Origin: Sepioteuthis lessoniana | Taxonomy: Eukaryota; Mollusca; Cephalopoda; Myopsida; Loliginidae | Length of the DNA: 64,000 bases | Direction: 5' to 3' | NCBI GenBank assembly: GCA_963585895.1 | Contig: OY757921.1 | Coordinates: forward strand, 49,761,712 to 49,825,711 | Part shown: piece by piece, positions 1-9,926 of the stretch | Position numbering within the stretch: position 1 is the first letter of the stretch | How the letters are laid out: each line of letters begins with the position of its first letter | Program-made: the position numbers and the translations under genes | The notes under the pieces: generated by a model | Databases searched by the model: none | What the model was told of the DNA's origin: nothing | The model's input: the letters and a program-made list of their open reading frames with translations, nothing else

Positions 1-698
1 AATAATTTTTACATAGGGGAAAGGAGCAGAAATTTAAACAAAAGTATCTATGAACATAAAAAAGACTTTAAAACTTGTAACACAACAAATTCTTTAGTTT
101 CTCATAACATTTTAACTAACCACACTACTTTTGACTTTCAAAATTCAGCCATATTTGCTTTCATTCATGACAAAAATAAAAGAAGAATAATTGAAGTATG
201 TTCCATAGCACAACGACAAGTTTGTTTTTTTTTCAAAATTTCACCATCTATAGGAAAAATAATATTAAAAAAATTTTAAATTCACACTAAAGATTATCTC
301 TCCTTTCTCTAAATATTCAAAGCAATAAAAAGGCACAAATCCGTTTCTAAAACCACAAAATGCCATTTACTCCCCACCCAAAAAAAGATCCATCGTATGA
401 CATGACGCAATTTGAACATATCAACCTGTATTATTCGGTTTTTTTCTTTTTCACATAGCAGCATCTACAAGCCCCAATGAAGACTTCCAGTTGAATAAAA
501 GAAAAATATCTATACAATTATTTCTCATACAAAAATAATTTTGAGAAAATATTTTTGTTTTCAGACAAAACCTTCAAGTTAAAACACGTTGTAAAATAAA
601 CAAACCGTAAAACATCTTTCTTCCATTTTACCTTTTTCTACATACATTCTGTCGGATTTAATTCGCTTTTTTTCTCCTCCTCCTCTCTCTCTCACCCT

Positions 699-700
<2 letters not shown>
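1..700. other. AT-rich stretch, no gene seen
   Basis: AT-rich sequence with short homopolymers. I see no open frame with coding character, no SINE head and no clear repeat until the CA tract that follows. Confidence 0.5.
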
Positions 701-769
<69 letters not shown>

Positions 770-779
770 GTATGTATAT
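701..779. repeat. (CA)n-(TA)n compound microsatellite
   Basis: About 27 CA units run directly into about ten TA/TATG units. The reading frames crossing it are low-complexity artefacts. The following 330 bases (780-1110) are AT-rich and hold nothing I recognise. Confidence 0.95.
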
Positions 780-1111
780 GTAGACAAACAGCAAATGAAC
801 GTGACATTTGATCCATAATGATTTTTGTGTTTTCTTACGAAAATATTTTCTGTATTTTCTTGTCCCTAACAACCTGTAAAAGAGAGTGGATGGAGTGGGG
901 ATAAGAGTAAGAATTTAGATCATACGACAGTTAAAATCAGCTGGGATACTTTGAAAAGTCCTGCAGATCTTGCTATTGCTCAAACTCCAGTTAGAGCAAA
1001 GAGCACAATAATATCAATTGCTCTATTTAGAAAAAAATACCCCAGAAGACTGCATTAGATAAAACAAAACAACACACAAATTTTTAAATTGATGAATTAT
1101 ATATTATAAAT

Positions 1112-1420
1112 TAAATTACCATGACTGGGAAATCCGGACAGAACTCCATGCGACATACAAAACACTGGACAGCTGTTTCGACCTTATTAGGTCTCATCAG
1201 CAGCGTATACCGAGATCTCTAGCACTGGAGTTCGAAACAGCGACCTCAGAATGCAAAGCTGAAACTCTACCATTGTGTCAATGGTCCTTATCGCGCACAA
1301 ACGATGCATAATTAATTAGTTATGGTAAATGCACGACCACATAACCGGATGTCTTGTAGGTATATTTGACCCCTACAGAGAACACTTTCACCTCCAAGGC
1401 CAAATCTTCCTAAGTGTCCT
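1112..1420 (-). mobile_element. tRNA-headed SINE-like repeat with hammerhead, copy 1
   Basis: Reading the minus strand, the unit has a 5' segment (1412 to 1320), a tRNA-type head with an A-box-like CACAATGGTAGAG (1277-1265) and a B-box-like GTTTCGAACTC (1238-1228), then a hammerhead-type core (about 1212-1151), and ends at GTCATGGTA (1125-1117). The same unit occurs in plus orientation at 1560-1888, so the two copies form a long imperfect inverted repeat. The head suggests a polymerase III internal promoter. The order of parts is read from sequence; mobility is inferred from the repeated copies. Divergence between copies suggests an old insertion. Confidence 0.7.
1151..1212 (-). ncRNA. Hammerhead ribozyme-like fold (type I), minus copy
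   Basis: On the minus strand the core CTGATGA (1200-1194) is followed by stem II GACC/GGTC (1193-1190 with 1183-1180, loop TAATAA), then GAA (1179-1177), a short stem III in ACAGCTGT (1176-1169) and the cleavage triplet GTC ending at 1168. Stem I pairs CGCTG just before the core with CAGTG just after the cleavage site (one G-T wobble), and outer GTAT elements can pair beyond an internal loop. All invariant core bases are present. The palindromic stem III has almost no loop, as reported for Penelope and retrozyme hammerheads that act best as dimers. Activity is not shown. Confidence 0.65.
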
Positions 1421-1520
1421 GTGGAGGAGATCACGGTAATAAGGTCGAAACAGCTGTCCAGTGTTTAGTATGTCACACGGAGTGTTTGCCGGATTTTCTC
1501 GTCATGGTAATTCAATTTAT
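1421..1520 (+). mobile_element. Truncated third copy of the hammerhead repeat
   Basis: The plus strand carries the 3' part of the unit: stem II 3' strand, GAAAC, ACAGCTGTCC and the terminal GTCATGGTAATT. The 5' half of the ribozyme core is missing, because the sequence joins TAATAAGGTC directly to a different upstream segment. It lies between the two opposed longer copies. It cannot form the catalytic core as it stands. Confidence 0.6.
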
Positions 1521-1559
1521 ATTATATAATTCCTCTATTCAAAAATGTATATCTATTTC

Positions 1560-1888
1560 CTAGTCCACAGATGTGTAACGCCGATTTGGGAAGACCTAGC
1601 CTTGGAGGTGACCGTATCCTCTGTAGGGGTCAAATATACCTACAAGACACATCTGGTTAAGTGGTCACGTATTTACCATGACTAGCTAATTCAGCATCGC
1701 TTGTGCGCGATGTGGATCGATGGTACAGTGGTAGAGTTTCGGCTCAGTATTCTGTGGTTGCTGCTTCGATCTCCAATGGTGGAGATCACGGTATACCCTT
1801 CTGATGAGACCTATAAGGTCGAAACAGCTGTCCAGTGTTTCGTATGTCACACGGAATGCGTGCCGGATTTTCTAGTCATGGTAATTCA
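1560..1888 (+). mobile_element. tRNA-headed SINE-like repeat with hammerhead, copy 2
   Basis: Plus-strand copy of the unit. The 5' segment (1590-1670) matches the inverted complement of 1357-1411. An A-box-like TGGTACAGTGG (1721-1731) and a B-box-like GCTTCGATCTC (1763-1773) are spaced as in a tRNA. A complete hammerhead core follows (1801-1837). A perfect 12-bp inverted pair, TACCATGACTAG (1674-1685) and CTAGTCATGGTA (1872-1883), brackets the head plus ribozyme. A (TA)n tract follows at once (1889-1910). I do not recognise a named family. Confidence 0.7.
1789..1850 (+). ncRNA. Hammerhead ribozyme-like fold (type I), plus copy
   Basis: CTGATGA (1801-1807), stem II GACC/GGTC (1808-1811 with 1817-1820, loop TATAA), GAA (1821-1823), stem III within ACAGCTGT (1824-1831), cleavage site after C1832 in a GTC context. 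Stem I is weaker than in the minus copy: only part of CCCTT pairs with CAGTG, while outer GTATAC and GTATG can pair. The core is intact, stem I has decayed. Confidence 0.6.
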
Positions 1889-1911
1889 ATATATATATAT
1901 ATATATATATA

Positions 1912-2830
1912 ATCGTGCTGATGGCACGGATTCACTTGAGGCTCTTTCACCTTCCAAACCTATCGCTCTTGGCATGTCCTCATCTCAACATCCACATAGA
2001 GCTAATGAATTTTGACTTTGTTGGTCGACCAACACTAGTGTGTCCATTTATGGGAACCCACAGGAAAACGTTTTTTCATTCCTGCTTCTCTATGTCATGT
2101 TCGTCTTACTTGGAAGGTTTGACTGTATTGCCACTATTTTGTGCGGTGCTGCTTCCAGGATTTGTACAAAACCGTACGTAGCATTCTTTTATAGTTCCTG
2201 TCTCCAAGCGTTTTGTTAAAGTCTTGGAGGTGTAACCATATAATAGTACTGATACAGCAACCGTTTGGAAGAAATCCCGCTTATTTTATCAGGGAGATTC
2301 GGTTTCCATTTGGTCGATTACCTGTCGTTAGCAGTTCCGGCCTTTCCTATGCGTATGTTGATATCACTTTTAGTAGATGAGATATTGCTACCGAGGTATG
2401 TGAACTGGTCTACTTTTTTCAAAGGCTTGCCATTTTATGTGAAAATGGCAACATCATGAACATTCTGCTTTATCCGAGTTCACCTAGAAGCCAATATATT
2501 TTGCTGCTTGTTCTGGCCCCTGCACCAGACATTAGACCTCCGCGTATGTATTTGTTAGAAGCGCTAGATTATCGGCGCAGTCTGCTATCGTGATAGTTTC
2601 TGTTTCTTGTCTTTTTTAATGTGAGATCATTTTCTCTTATTAGATCTATTGACGTTCGTAGAATGTAATCTAGGCAGATTATAAATAGATATGATACTGA
2701 TGTATCCCCTTGCAAGACAATGTAAAAAAGTGTCACCATCGGCTGAGACGATACTATTGTTTGTATGTTTCTCCATACGCCGAGGAATAATGTATAAATA
2801 CTTCTAGCACATGGTCTCCACAAAGAAATT
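1912..2830 (-). pseudogene. RTE-like LINE reverse transcriptase relic
   Basis: The minus strand reads as a decayed reverse transcriptase of the RTE-like family seen intact at 22048-23565. The clearest stretch (about 2740-2610) gives VLQGDTSVSYLFIICLDYIL, which is RT motif B and its continuation, then LRTSIDLIREN. Farther along come remnants of the thumb region and of the C-terminal arginine-rich tail up to about 1920. Many frameshifts and stops. The 5' half of the RT and the endonuclease are absent. Confidence 0.7.
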
Positions 2831-3336
2831 GTTACAGCTATAATGATGTTCTACCAAACACTAAAGCAATATATATATATAGTCTCACAGTAACTGAACT
2901 CGACATTCGATATCTGAATGTTTTTGCTTTTACTTACAAAACTATTTTCTTTATTGTTTTTGTACCAAGAGAGACTAATACAGCTTCCAAAAGCGGCCAC
3001 CATTAGAATTATTACATCTCCGTAGAACCGCAGTTAAATTGTCGGCAAAGACAGAGTATTAAATCGTAGAATGATTGACGGCGAATGTGCTATTGACATG
3101 GCGTTCCCTGTCTGTGAAATATAACAGATGACTTAAAAAGATGACGCGTACCGAACTTTGGTCCGGCTCCAAGAGAATCTATCAAATTCAGAGAAAAAAA
3201 ACGCAGTCTACATCCTTCGTTCCGAGCTAGCAACCAAAGGAATGAAGAAAAAATGAATATATTTAGAGAAGGCATTATTTTTGGGTTGAAAATATTTTTA
3301 GTGGTTTTCTTGCATAGCCACTTAGAAATATACTCT

Positions 3337-3395
<59 letters not shown>

Positions 3396-3639
3396 GAGCA
3401 GCAACTTGTAATTTCAGTTGATTTGAATCGCTCTTTTTTTTTGTTTGTGTTAACATCCATTTTTTTTTCTTTTTTAAGGATACACTAATGCATTTTTGTT
3501 GTCAATATATACATATATATAAATATATATATGAAATGTTAAATTCATAGAATGGTACATTTAAAAGATTATAATCGTTTGATATTCTTAGTTTCAAATT
3601 TACAAAATTTGAATCAAATGGGATTAATAATAATAATAA
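2831..3639. other. AT-rich spacer with microsatellites
   Basis: Holds a (TA)27 tract at about 3340-3394, short TA tracts at 2868-2880 and 3505-3535, and a small ATT run near 3630. The segment 2960-3280 is less AT-rich but I do not recognise it. Confidence 0.6.
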
Positions 3640-4270
3640 TATCCAATTGTATTAAAGCAAAAATTGATAATATGCAATAAAATAGCAACTGTAGGTTATG
3701 TGGAGAAAGAGATGAAACAGCTTATCTCATAATAAGCGAATGCCGCAAATTAGTAGAGAATGACTAGACCCGATTGGGTTGGAAAAGTGATCCACTGGGA
3801 ATTGTGCAAGATATCAATATTTGATCCTTATGCCTAATAGTATATGCACAACCCAGAATTCGTTAAGGAAAATGAGAAACATAAGATTTTCTGGGATTAT
3901 GAGATACAAAAAGGTCACCTGATCCCGGCCAGAAGACCAGACATAGTGAGAGTTACCTGGAAAAAAGAAATTGCCTTCAAGTGGATTTTGCCCTTATAAT
4001 GGATCACTGAGTGAAAATTAAGGAACGCGAAAATATAGGCAAATACTTTGATTTTGCCAGAGAATTGAAGAAGTTGTGGAACACGAGGAGGACAGTGATA
4101 TTTATTGCAATTGGTGCGCTTGGAACTGTCCCCAAAGGCTTAAAAAACAAAAAAGACTGGATGAATTAGAAATGATAGGAAGTATAGTGACCAAACGGAC
4201 CACTGCATTGTCAAGATCGGCTAGAATACTCCGAAGACTATGAGAGATCTGAGGAGACTTGCTGTCACAC
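3640..4270 (+). pseudogene. Endonuclease-type LINE, C-terminal relic
   Basis: Decayed 3' part of a non-LTR retrotransposon of the kind with a C-terminal zinc motif and restriction-like endonuclease. Plus-strand reading gives CRLCGERDETAYLIISEC (a Cys-Cys-His-Cys type motif), then a segment ending IPARRPDIVRV, typical of the RPD endonuclease core, and near 4115 a GALGTVPKGL motif followed by an ARILRR ending. Several stops and frameshifts separate these blocks. Sister fragments lie at 4540-4650 and 7198-7375, and the RT part of a related copy at 47385-48380. Confidence 0.65.
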
Positions 4271-4274
4271 AGAC

Positions 4275-4515
4275 TCCAGTGGGAGGATCTCACGGTGGAA
4301 TAATGGTTACAGTGCTGGACTGTGGAATCGTAGTATACGTGTTCGAACTCCACTCGCGCTATTACGTTCACTTTCGGACTAATACACTTTGGAATGGTAT
4401 GAACCCCCTTATCCTCCAAGCTATGGGTTGAATAGTACCACTACTGTCCTTCTTGAAGAATGGATTTGGCATTAAATAACCGAAGAAGGTTGATTTGCCA
4501 TTAAACAAGACAACG
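4275..4515 (+). mobile_element. SINE family B copy
   Basis: The head ends in a B-box-like GTTCGAACTCC. The body contains the family marks TATGGGTT..AATAGTACCACTACT and TTGGCATTAAATAAC and ends ATTAAACAAG. It abuts the LINE relic just upstream. Related copies: 6985-7195, 25187-25420, 28740-28975, 37465-37695, 41395-41615 and 62235-62415. Confidence 0.7.
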
Positions 4516-4539
4516 AGGTAAAACTGGCAATCTTATCGT

Positions 4540-4650
4540 CAAAACCAGAATCTGTCCTGGGAAATGAGACTCATAAAGTTCTCTGGAACCTAAAGATACT
4601 TATAGTTTACTCAATTCCGGCCAGAAACTAAACCTAACATTAATTTACAA
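4540..4650 (+). pseudogene. LINE C-terminal fragment
   Basis: Short decayed piece reading ETHKVLWNLKI and SIPARN, then a broken copy of the RPD segment. It matches the order seen at 3870-3960, so it is another fragment of the same LINE family. Confidence 0.5.
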
Positions 4651-4695
4651 GAAGAAAATTGCCCAGTCGGCTGTGGCTGTAGAATACATCGATAG

Positions 4696-5542
4696 ACATG
4701 TGCCAAATCCGGTGAAAAGGAACCGAACCACATGGAGGAAGATTGCTTGAAGGAAATTAGATCTGCAAACTGCCGACAAGATCACACGGCTTACGCAACA
4801 TCTTGCTATGCTTATAAAAATGAAAAAGAAATACTTGAGGTGAAACACAAGAGGAATACGACCTTTCTGGAAACAAGGAAAATAGTAGGGACCTACATGG
4901 GAGAAAACAGCTTCGCCTCTGTTGCACGGAGGGCGGATACAACCAATCAAAACAACAAATATCGAGCTCTCATGGAGAAATTGATCCAGTTGGAAGCAGA
5001 TAATTGGCCAAAGTTTCAGAAGCACTTGAAAAAACTACTCTCAGCCAAATTTTGCCAAGCACCAGCTCAGCAACAGTTTGGGAATGGGGAGAGATCTAAT
5101 ACGATAGTCCAAGAAAAAACACGCGTAGGATCTACCACTCCAATACGAATTACCCCTAAAAGTGCAAAATCTCCAACAAAACAGCTGTTTACATAAATCA
5201 CCAATCCGTCCACCAAAAAGCGTCAAAGACAGACAAAAAAACTTGTCTCCCATAAAACCTGAACAACTTAAACAAAAATCACAAGCTCCTATTTTCCAAG
5301 CTTGGAAAATACAGTTGAACAATGAAAGACCAGGAAGCGCATTCAAAATGCCCTCAACCAATTTCCATACAACTCCCTTAACATCAAGAACGAAGTCGCC
5401 TATAAGAATCAATAAACAGTGCAATGCTCAGGGATCGACAAAACACCTACAAAGAACCTATAGTATAGAAAGTATGGATAATGACACAGACTGCGTAGTT
5501 GCCAGCCTTAATCTAGAAGTACTAAATAACTACAATACTTGA
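4696..5542 (+). pseudogene. Gag-like ORF1 of a non-LTR retrotransposon, frameshifted
   Basis: The first frame (from the stop at 4693 to 5196) begins with two degenerate CCHC zinc knuckles: CAKSGEKEPNH..C with the second cysteine changed to serine, then C..NC..DHTAYATSC. A charged segment with the pattern FLETRKIVGTYMGENSFASV follows; position and composition fit the nucleic-acid-binding ORF1 proteins of I/Jockey-type LINEs. Near 5185-5195 the frame closes with TAA, but a second frame continues as LHKSPIRPPKS, rich in Pro, Ser and Lys, to a stop at 5540. A single small indel explains this. The N-terminus is missing and no matching RT follows. Confidence 0.6.
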
Positions 5543-5700
5543 AACCATTTAACTGTGGGCAAACTTATAAGCTCATTCACTTTTTTTAAATATCAATCTC
5601 TTATATATCATACATATTTATTCAAATTGTTACTGTCACATAGCAACTCTCGAAACCATTTAACTATGTGCAAACAAATGATTAAAAGTAAATAGAATGA
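5540..5700 (+). mobile_element. SINE family C, 3' tandem part
   Basis: Two diverged units of the family C tail (TACTTGAAACCATTTAACTG and TCTCGAAACCATTTAACTAT, each followed by TGxGCAAAC). No head is present. The next 230 bases are AT-rich without a recognised feature. Confidence 0.5.
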
Positions 5701-5934
5701 TTCGTACGGGATAGAAATAGTTGAACTCTTTTATTTTTGAAGGTTTGTTTTAAAATATTATTAAAAATGTTCACAAACCATGTGTATTTAATATATAAAT
5801 CTAAATAGGATTTAGCATTGAACAATTTTCAATGTTTGATATGACATAAAACCAAAGAAACTTACAAAGAACTGTTTTTGATATTGGAACTGTGTACTTT
5901 TTTACATTTTACTATGTGTAAACAGAAACTGTAC

Positions 5935-6585
5935 TTATACAGTAATGATGGAGCTTTGGGGAATGCAGAATACCCCTTCATTGCCATCGCTCCCAGGTTC
6001 ACTGTGGCCGGGAGTGGTTGCACCTGATAGAATCCTATCTATGGGTCAAATAGAACTAAACTGCGTACTTTTAATAAACTGAATTGCTTGAAATAGGTCT
6101 GTTTTGACATTTAACCAGCATACTTATGCTAAACAGAATTGCTTGAAATAGAACGGTTTTTAACATTGAAACTTTCCTTACGCTAAACTGAATTATATGA
6201 ACTAAACTGAATTACCTGAAATAGAACTGCCTTGATATTTAAACTGCGTACTCATACTAAACTGAATTGTTTGAAATAGAACTGTTTTCGTTATTGAAAC
6301 TGTATTTACACGAAACTGAATTGTTTAATATAGAACTGTTTTGACATTTAACTGAGTGTAAACAAAAACTATACTTATACTAAGTTGAATTGTTTGAATT
6401 AGAACAGTTTGACTAAACTGAATAGCTTGAAATAGAAATGTTTTTGACAATCAAACTGTGAACTTGTACTAAACTGAATTGTTTGAAATGGAACTGTTCA
6501 TTTGTATAAAAATGGATTTGGCAGTAAATAACCTACAAAGGTTGATATGTCATAAAACCCAAACAAACAAACAAGAAGAAAAAAA
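5935..6585 (+). mobile_element. SINE family C with expanded internal tandem array
   Basis: The head-body segment (GGAGCTTTGGGGAATGCAG, ATTGCCATCGCTCCCAGG, ATCCTATCTATGGGTCAAAT) is followed by about ten imperfect units of roughly 40 bases built around AAACTGAATTGxTTGAAATAG and GAACTGTTTTGACATT (about 6055-6500), then the family 3' end (ATGGATTTGGCAGTAAATAA) and a C/A-rich tail. The copy at 31195-31480 has about one unit, so the array is an expansion. Confidence 0.7.
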
Positions 6586-6640
6586 CTTGTCATCTAATGG
6601 ATTTTATCATTTCATATCTCAGTGAATATAAAAGAAAAAG

Positions 6641-6917
6641 TGCCCTTGGTGTAATGGTTATCGTCGTAGGAAATGGACACGGCAACACGAGTTCAAATCC
6701 TCGACCAGACTGATTGCATTTCACATACCATTGGGAAAGGCATGAATCTAATTATTCTCCCTCCAGCTATGGGTAAATAGTAGGGTAGATTAGGTTCTTC
6801 AGCCTTGGCGAGGCAACTAGTCTAGGAGAAGGAAAACTCTGAATTCAAACCTGTTAAACTCCGCTTAAAAATTGACCTTGGGTCATATCCTGCCCGAGTG
6901 GAGGGGTTGGGTAAATA
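6641..6917 (+). mobile_element. SINE family A copy, near full length
   Basis: tRNA-type head: A box TGGTGTAATGG, B box AGTTCAAATCC. Body marks: TGGGAAAGGCATGAATC, CCAGCTATGGGTAAATAG, AATTCAAACCTG and TGACCTTGGGTCATATCC; 3' end GGGGTTGGGTAAATA. This is the most complete of some eighteen copies in the window and serves as the reference for the others. Confidence 0.75.
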
Positions 6918-6984
6918 TGATAAAAGAAAAAGATAAAATAGACAAATAACTAGATCTTATCAGAAAGCTGTTCGGTTTCTTTGT

Positions 6985-7195
6985 TCAATGGCATATCAAT
7001 TTTTGTGGGTTATTTAATGTCAAAACCATACTTTTAGGAAAACAATACCGCTACCATTTAGCCCATTGTTGGTGGGATTAAAGGGCTCCTACCTTTCCCA
7101 AGGGTATTCGTCTGAAAATGAACGGAAAAGCGTGACTGGAGTTCAAACTCGCTTACTATGATGTTTCAGACCTGCATGTTAGTCACTATGCTACA
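6985..7195 (-). mobile_element. SINE family B copy
   Basis: The minus strand shows the family B order, with the B-box-like GAGTTTGAACTCC, the middle GGTAGCGG..TTGTTTTCC and the 3' end ATTAAATAACCCACAAA..TTGATATGCC. It directly abuts a LINE C-terminal fragment. Confidence 0.65.
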
Positions 7196-7197
7196 GG

Positions 7198-7375
7198 GAC
7201 TTCCTCGGAACATGAAGATGATAACAATTGTAGTTGGTTTGCTTGGAACGATCCCCGAGAGACTGGAATTATTTGCGATCAATGGAAGAATTGAAATCAT
7301 CCAAACTATAACATTAAGATCAGCCAGAATACTTCAAAAATAATTGAGGAGATTTGTTGTTATTTAGTCACCAGT
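7198..7375 (+). pseudogene. LINE C-terminal fragment
   Basis: Reads NMKMITIVVGLLGTIPERLE, then IIQTITLRSARILQK and a stop. The GALGT-like and ARIL motifs match the end of the LINE at 3640-4270. Confidence 0.6.
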
Positions 7376-7633
7376 GAAAAAGCTCTCGTTAAAATTTGTT
7401 AAAAACCAGCAAGGAAGAAAAAGTAATGAAGGACAAAAGTAAAGAAATAAGATTTGTCCGATTTTTCCATGTTTTTTAATATTTATATTTTTGCAATGTA
7501 TCAGCAATCTCACCTCAATGGGAAATAATATTTTTAGGGTTACATAAGCCTTTTTAACAGAATTTTTCATTAATCTATCGAGACACTAAGTTGTATCAGT
7601 AATATATATTACATTGTGGCCGACAGACACTTT

Positions 7634-7684
<51 letters not shown>

Positions 7685-7704
7685 CGTGTGTGTGTATGTG
7701 TTTT
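7376..7704. repeat. AT-rich spacer with (CA)n-(TA)n-(GT)n microsatellite
   Basis: The microsatellite covers about 7632-7700. It sits immediately upstream of the LINE relic that follows. Confidence 0.85.
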
Positions 7705-8460
7705 ACACTAAAAAGACCCGAAGTAGACGATATCCTGCAGAAATTATAACAGACGCAGACTATGCAGATAATCTAGCGCTTCTCACAAATACACCAGCCT
7801 TAGCCAAATCCCTACTGCATAACCTGCAGCAGGAGGAATTGGCCTCTGCGTGAACACCAATAAAACAAAATTCATGTATTTACAACAAGAAGGCGCCATC
7901 TCCACTTTAATTGGCAGGCCTATAAAATTAATAGACAGGTTCACATATCTCGGTAATGATATCTCATCTACTGAAAGTGATGTCAACATGTGCCCAGCTA
8001 AAGCGTGTACTGCTATTAATAGGTTATCTATCATATGGAAATCTAATCTACCCGACAAAAGAAGATGGGATATCTTAGAAGATGTGGCTGTGTCATTACT
8101 ACTGTATGGATGCACCACATGGACGCTAACGAAACGCATGGATAAAAGCTCATTGGAAACTACACACAAATGTTACGTACTGTTTTGAATAAATCCTGAT
8201 TGCAACAACCCACGAATGGAAACAGTTGTACTGCCCCTTACCTCCCATCTTATAAATCATCCTAGTAAGACGAACAAGTTATGCGGGGTACAGCTGGAGA
8301 AGTAAGGACATACTAATAAGCGATGTTCTCCTATGGACTCCTACACATGGACGTGCCAGTGTTGTTTGACCAGTAAAAAGTTACTTTCATCGGTTCTGTG
8401 CGGATAGTGGATGAATCCTGGTGGACCTGACTGGAGCGATGGATGATAGGGACGGATTGT
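7705..8460 (+). pseudogene. RTE-like LINE RT 3' relic, divergent subfamily
   Basis: Plus-strand reading in two main frames: RYPAEIITDADYADNLALL (motif C with YADN in place of YADD), a frameshift near 7845, then VNTNKTKFMY, RFTYLGNDISSTE, INRLSIIWKSNLPDK, LLLYGCTTWTLTKR. Stops and frameshifts follow, with recognisable tail pieces (SDVLLWTPTHG) up to about 8450. Compared with the copy at 22 kb it is clearly older and a different subfamily. Confidence 0.75.
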
Positions 8461-8784
8461 GAGAAAGTAGGAGTAAGAGAACTCTACACTGTCAGCGCGA
8501 TTTAGGGGTTAATGATATTCACAACCTATGATAAATGTCAAAGGTTGACGGGCGATATCAAATTGAATAGTCAACCATGGAGATGATATATTAAAGGTCA
8601 TCATATTACTTTTGAAAAGGCAGTGTAAAAAACAGAATCATCAAAAGAGTCATCAAATATTTGAACCTTAAAAGGTTACTTTACCGGTGCAGAAGTTAAA
8701 AAGTTAAAGCCAAATAGTTACCGATACAATTTGAATTATTAAAACATAATAATTCTGAGAGTCATTGTATTAATTTTGATTTTG

Positions 8785-9570
8785 GGTGCAAAGAAATGAT
8801 TCGTTTGAAAGGCCAGGATTGAGCCTAGGCTTTTCAGCAAAAGGTGTGATACGAGGCTGTGATGCAATAATGGGGTATTATTCATTGACTTACCAATCAA
8901 AGAAAAGAGGGTCGGAGCTTTTGCTCCCTCCTCGAGATATGCAACACAAGGCTACAGTTTTGACTAGCTGGCCAATCAAAGGTGGGCCTGTGGGCTTTCC
9001 CCCTCCCTCTTCGATGATTACGAGGCCACTGGTCCAAGGCTTTCATTACCTAGCCAATTGGAGCGGTGTAGTCGGTGGTTTAGACCCCCATAAAAGATGA
9101 CACCAAAAAAGGAGGAGCAGATCGGAGGTTGGTTCCATTGCTAGAAGACCAAAGCCCTTGCTGCCGGCTTCACCACCTAAAGTCCTGAACTTGACCATTC
9201 AACTAGAATTCCCTTCGGAACTATCTCTAAGAGGAATGACTTGAGGCTAATTATCGCTAGAGAACTTGTTAACATCAGCTGAAGAATCCACCAATTTGGT
9301 CGATTTCAACCTTGGTTATGTATACATGATTTTAATCATTGTACTATAAAGGTTTTGTTTTGTGTTAACAAATGTTTCTGAGTTATTGTACTGGTAAATT
9401 TGATCATCTGCAAACAGCCAGAACTGAGAGGAGTCCAAACCAACTCTTCCACGACTCTTTATAGACTTTTGTGCGGATCTATCGATAAAACGTAGCTACA
9501 GGAAGTTCGAACGAACAGGCTCACCGCAGACAGACCAACCTATAAGTGGCCCGCAGCGTAACACACACTC
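8785..9570 (+). mobile_element. LTR-like block, possible solo LTR plus leader
   Basis: A locally GC-richer block with promoter-like order: CCAAT elements (GGCCAATCAAAG near 8970, AGCCAATTGG near 9052), a TATA-like CCATAAAAGATG near 9089, transcript-like sequence, and near 9543 TAAGTGGCCCGCAG, which resembles an LTR end joined to a TGG-starting primer binding site. No pol gene follows and no second copy is seen, so the call is tentative. A host promoter region or an unrelated repeat is possible. Confidence 0.3.
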
Positions 9571-9861
9571 AATTGACCAAAATATATATACATATGTATA
9601 TATATATTGAGAAAGAGAGAGGGGGGTGGAGGAAGAAAGAGTGCGTAATAGTGGAACAGTTATTGCCATGGAGCAGTGTAATCGGTAAGTTCGAACTTTT
9701 CAATAATTAACATGTGACTCAACACTTCCCGAGGCCCAGAACTGGAGCCTTGCGACTGGATGTTGTCAGTGTAATACCAAGGACATTTTTCTGGGAGGGT
9801 TACTCCACTACAAGGAACAGAGGTGGCAAATTCTAAACCTAAACGAAAAGAGAGGACGACG

Positions 9862-9926
<65 letters not shown>

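Noticed and set aside
1701-2181. Plus-strand ORFs of 104 and 88 codons
   Set aside because: They run across the hammerhead repeat and the antisense of a LINE relic.
6641-6720. tRNA gene
   Set aside because: A and B boxes are present but the arms do not form a cloverleaf, and the same head is repeated with a common SINE body elsewhere.
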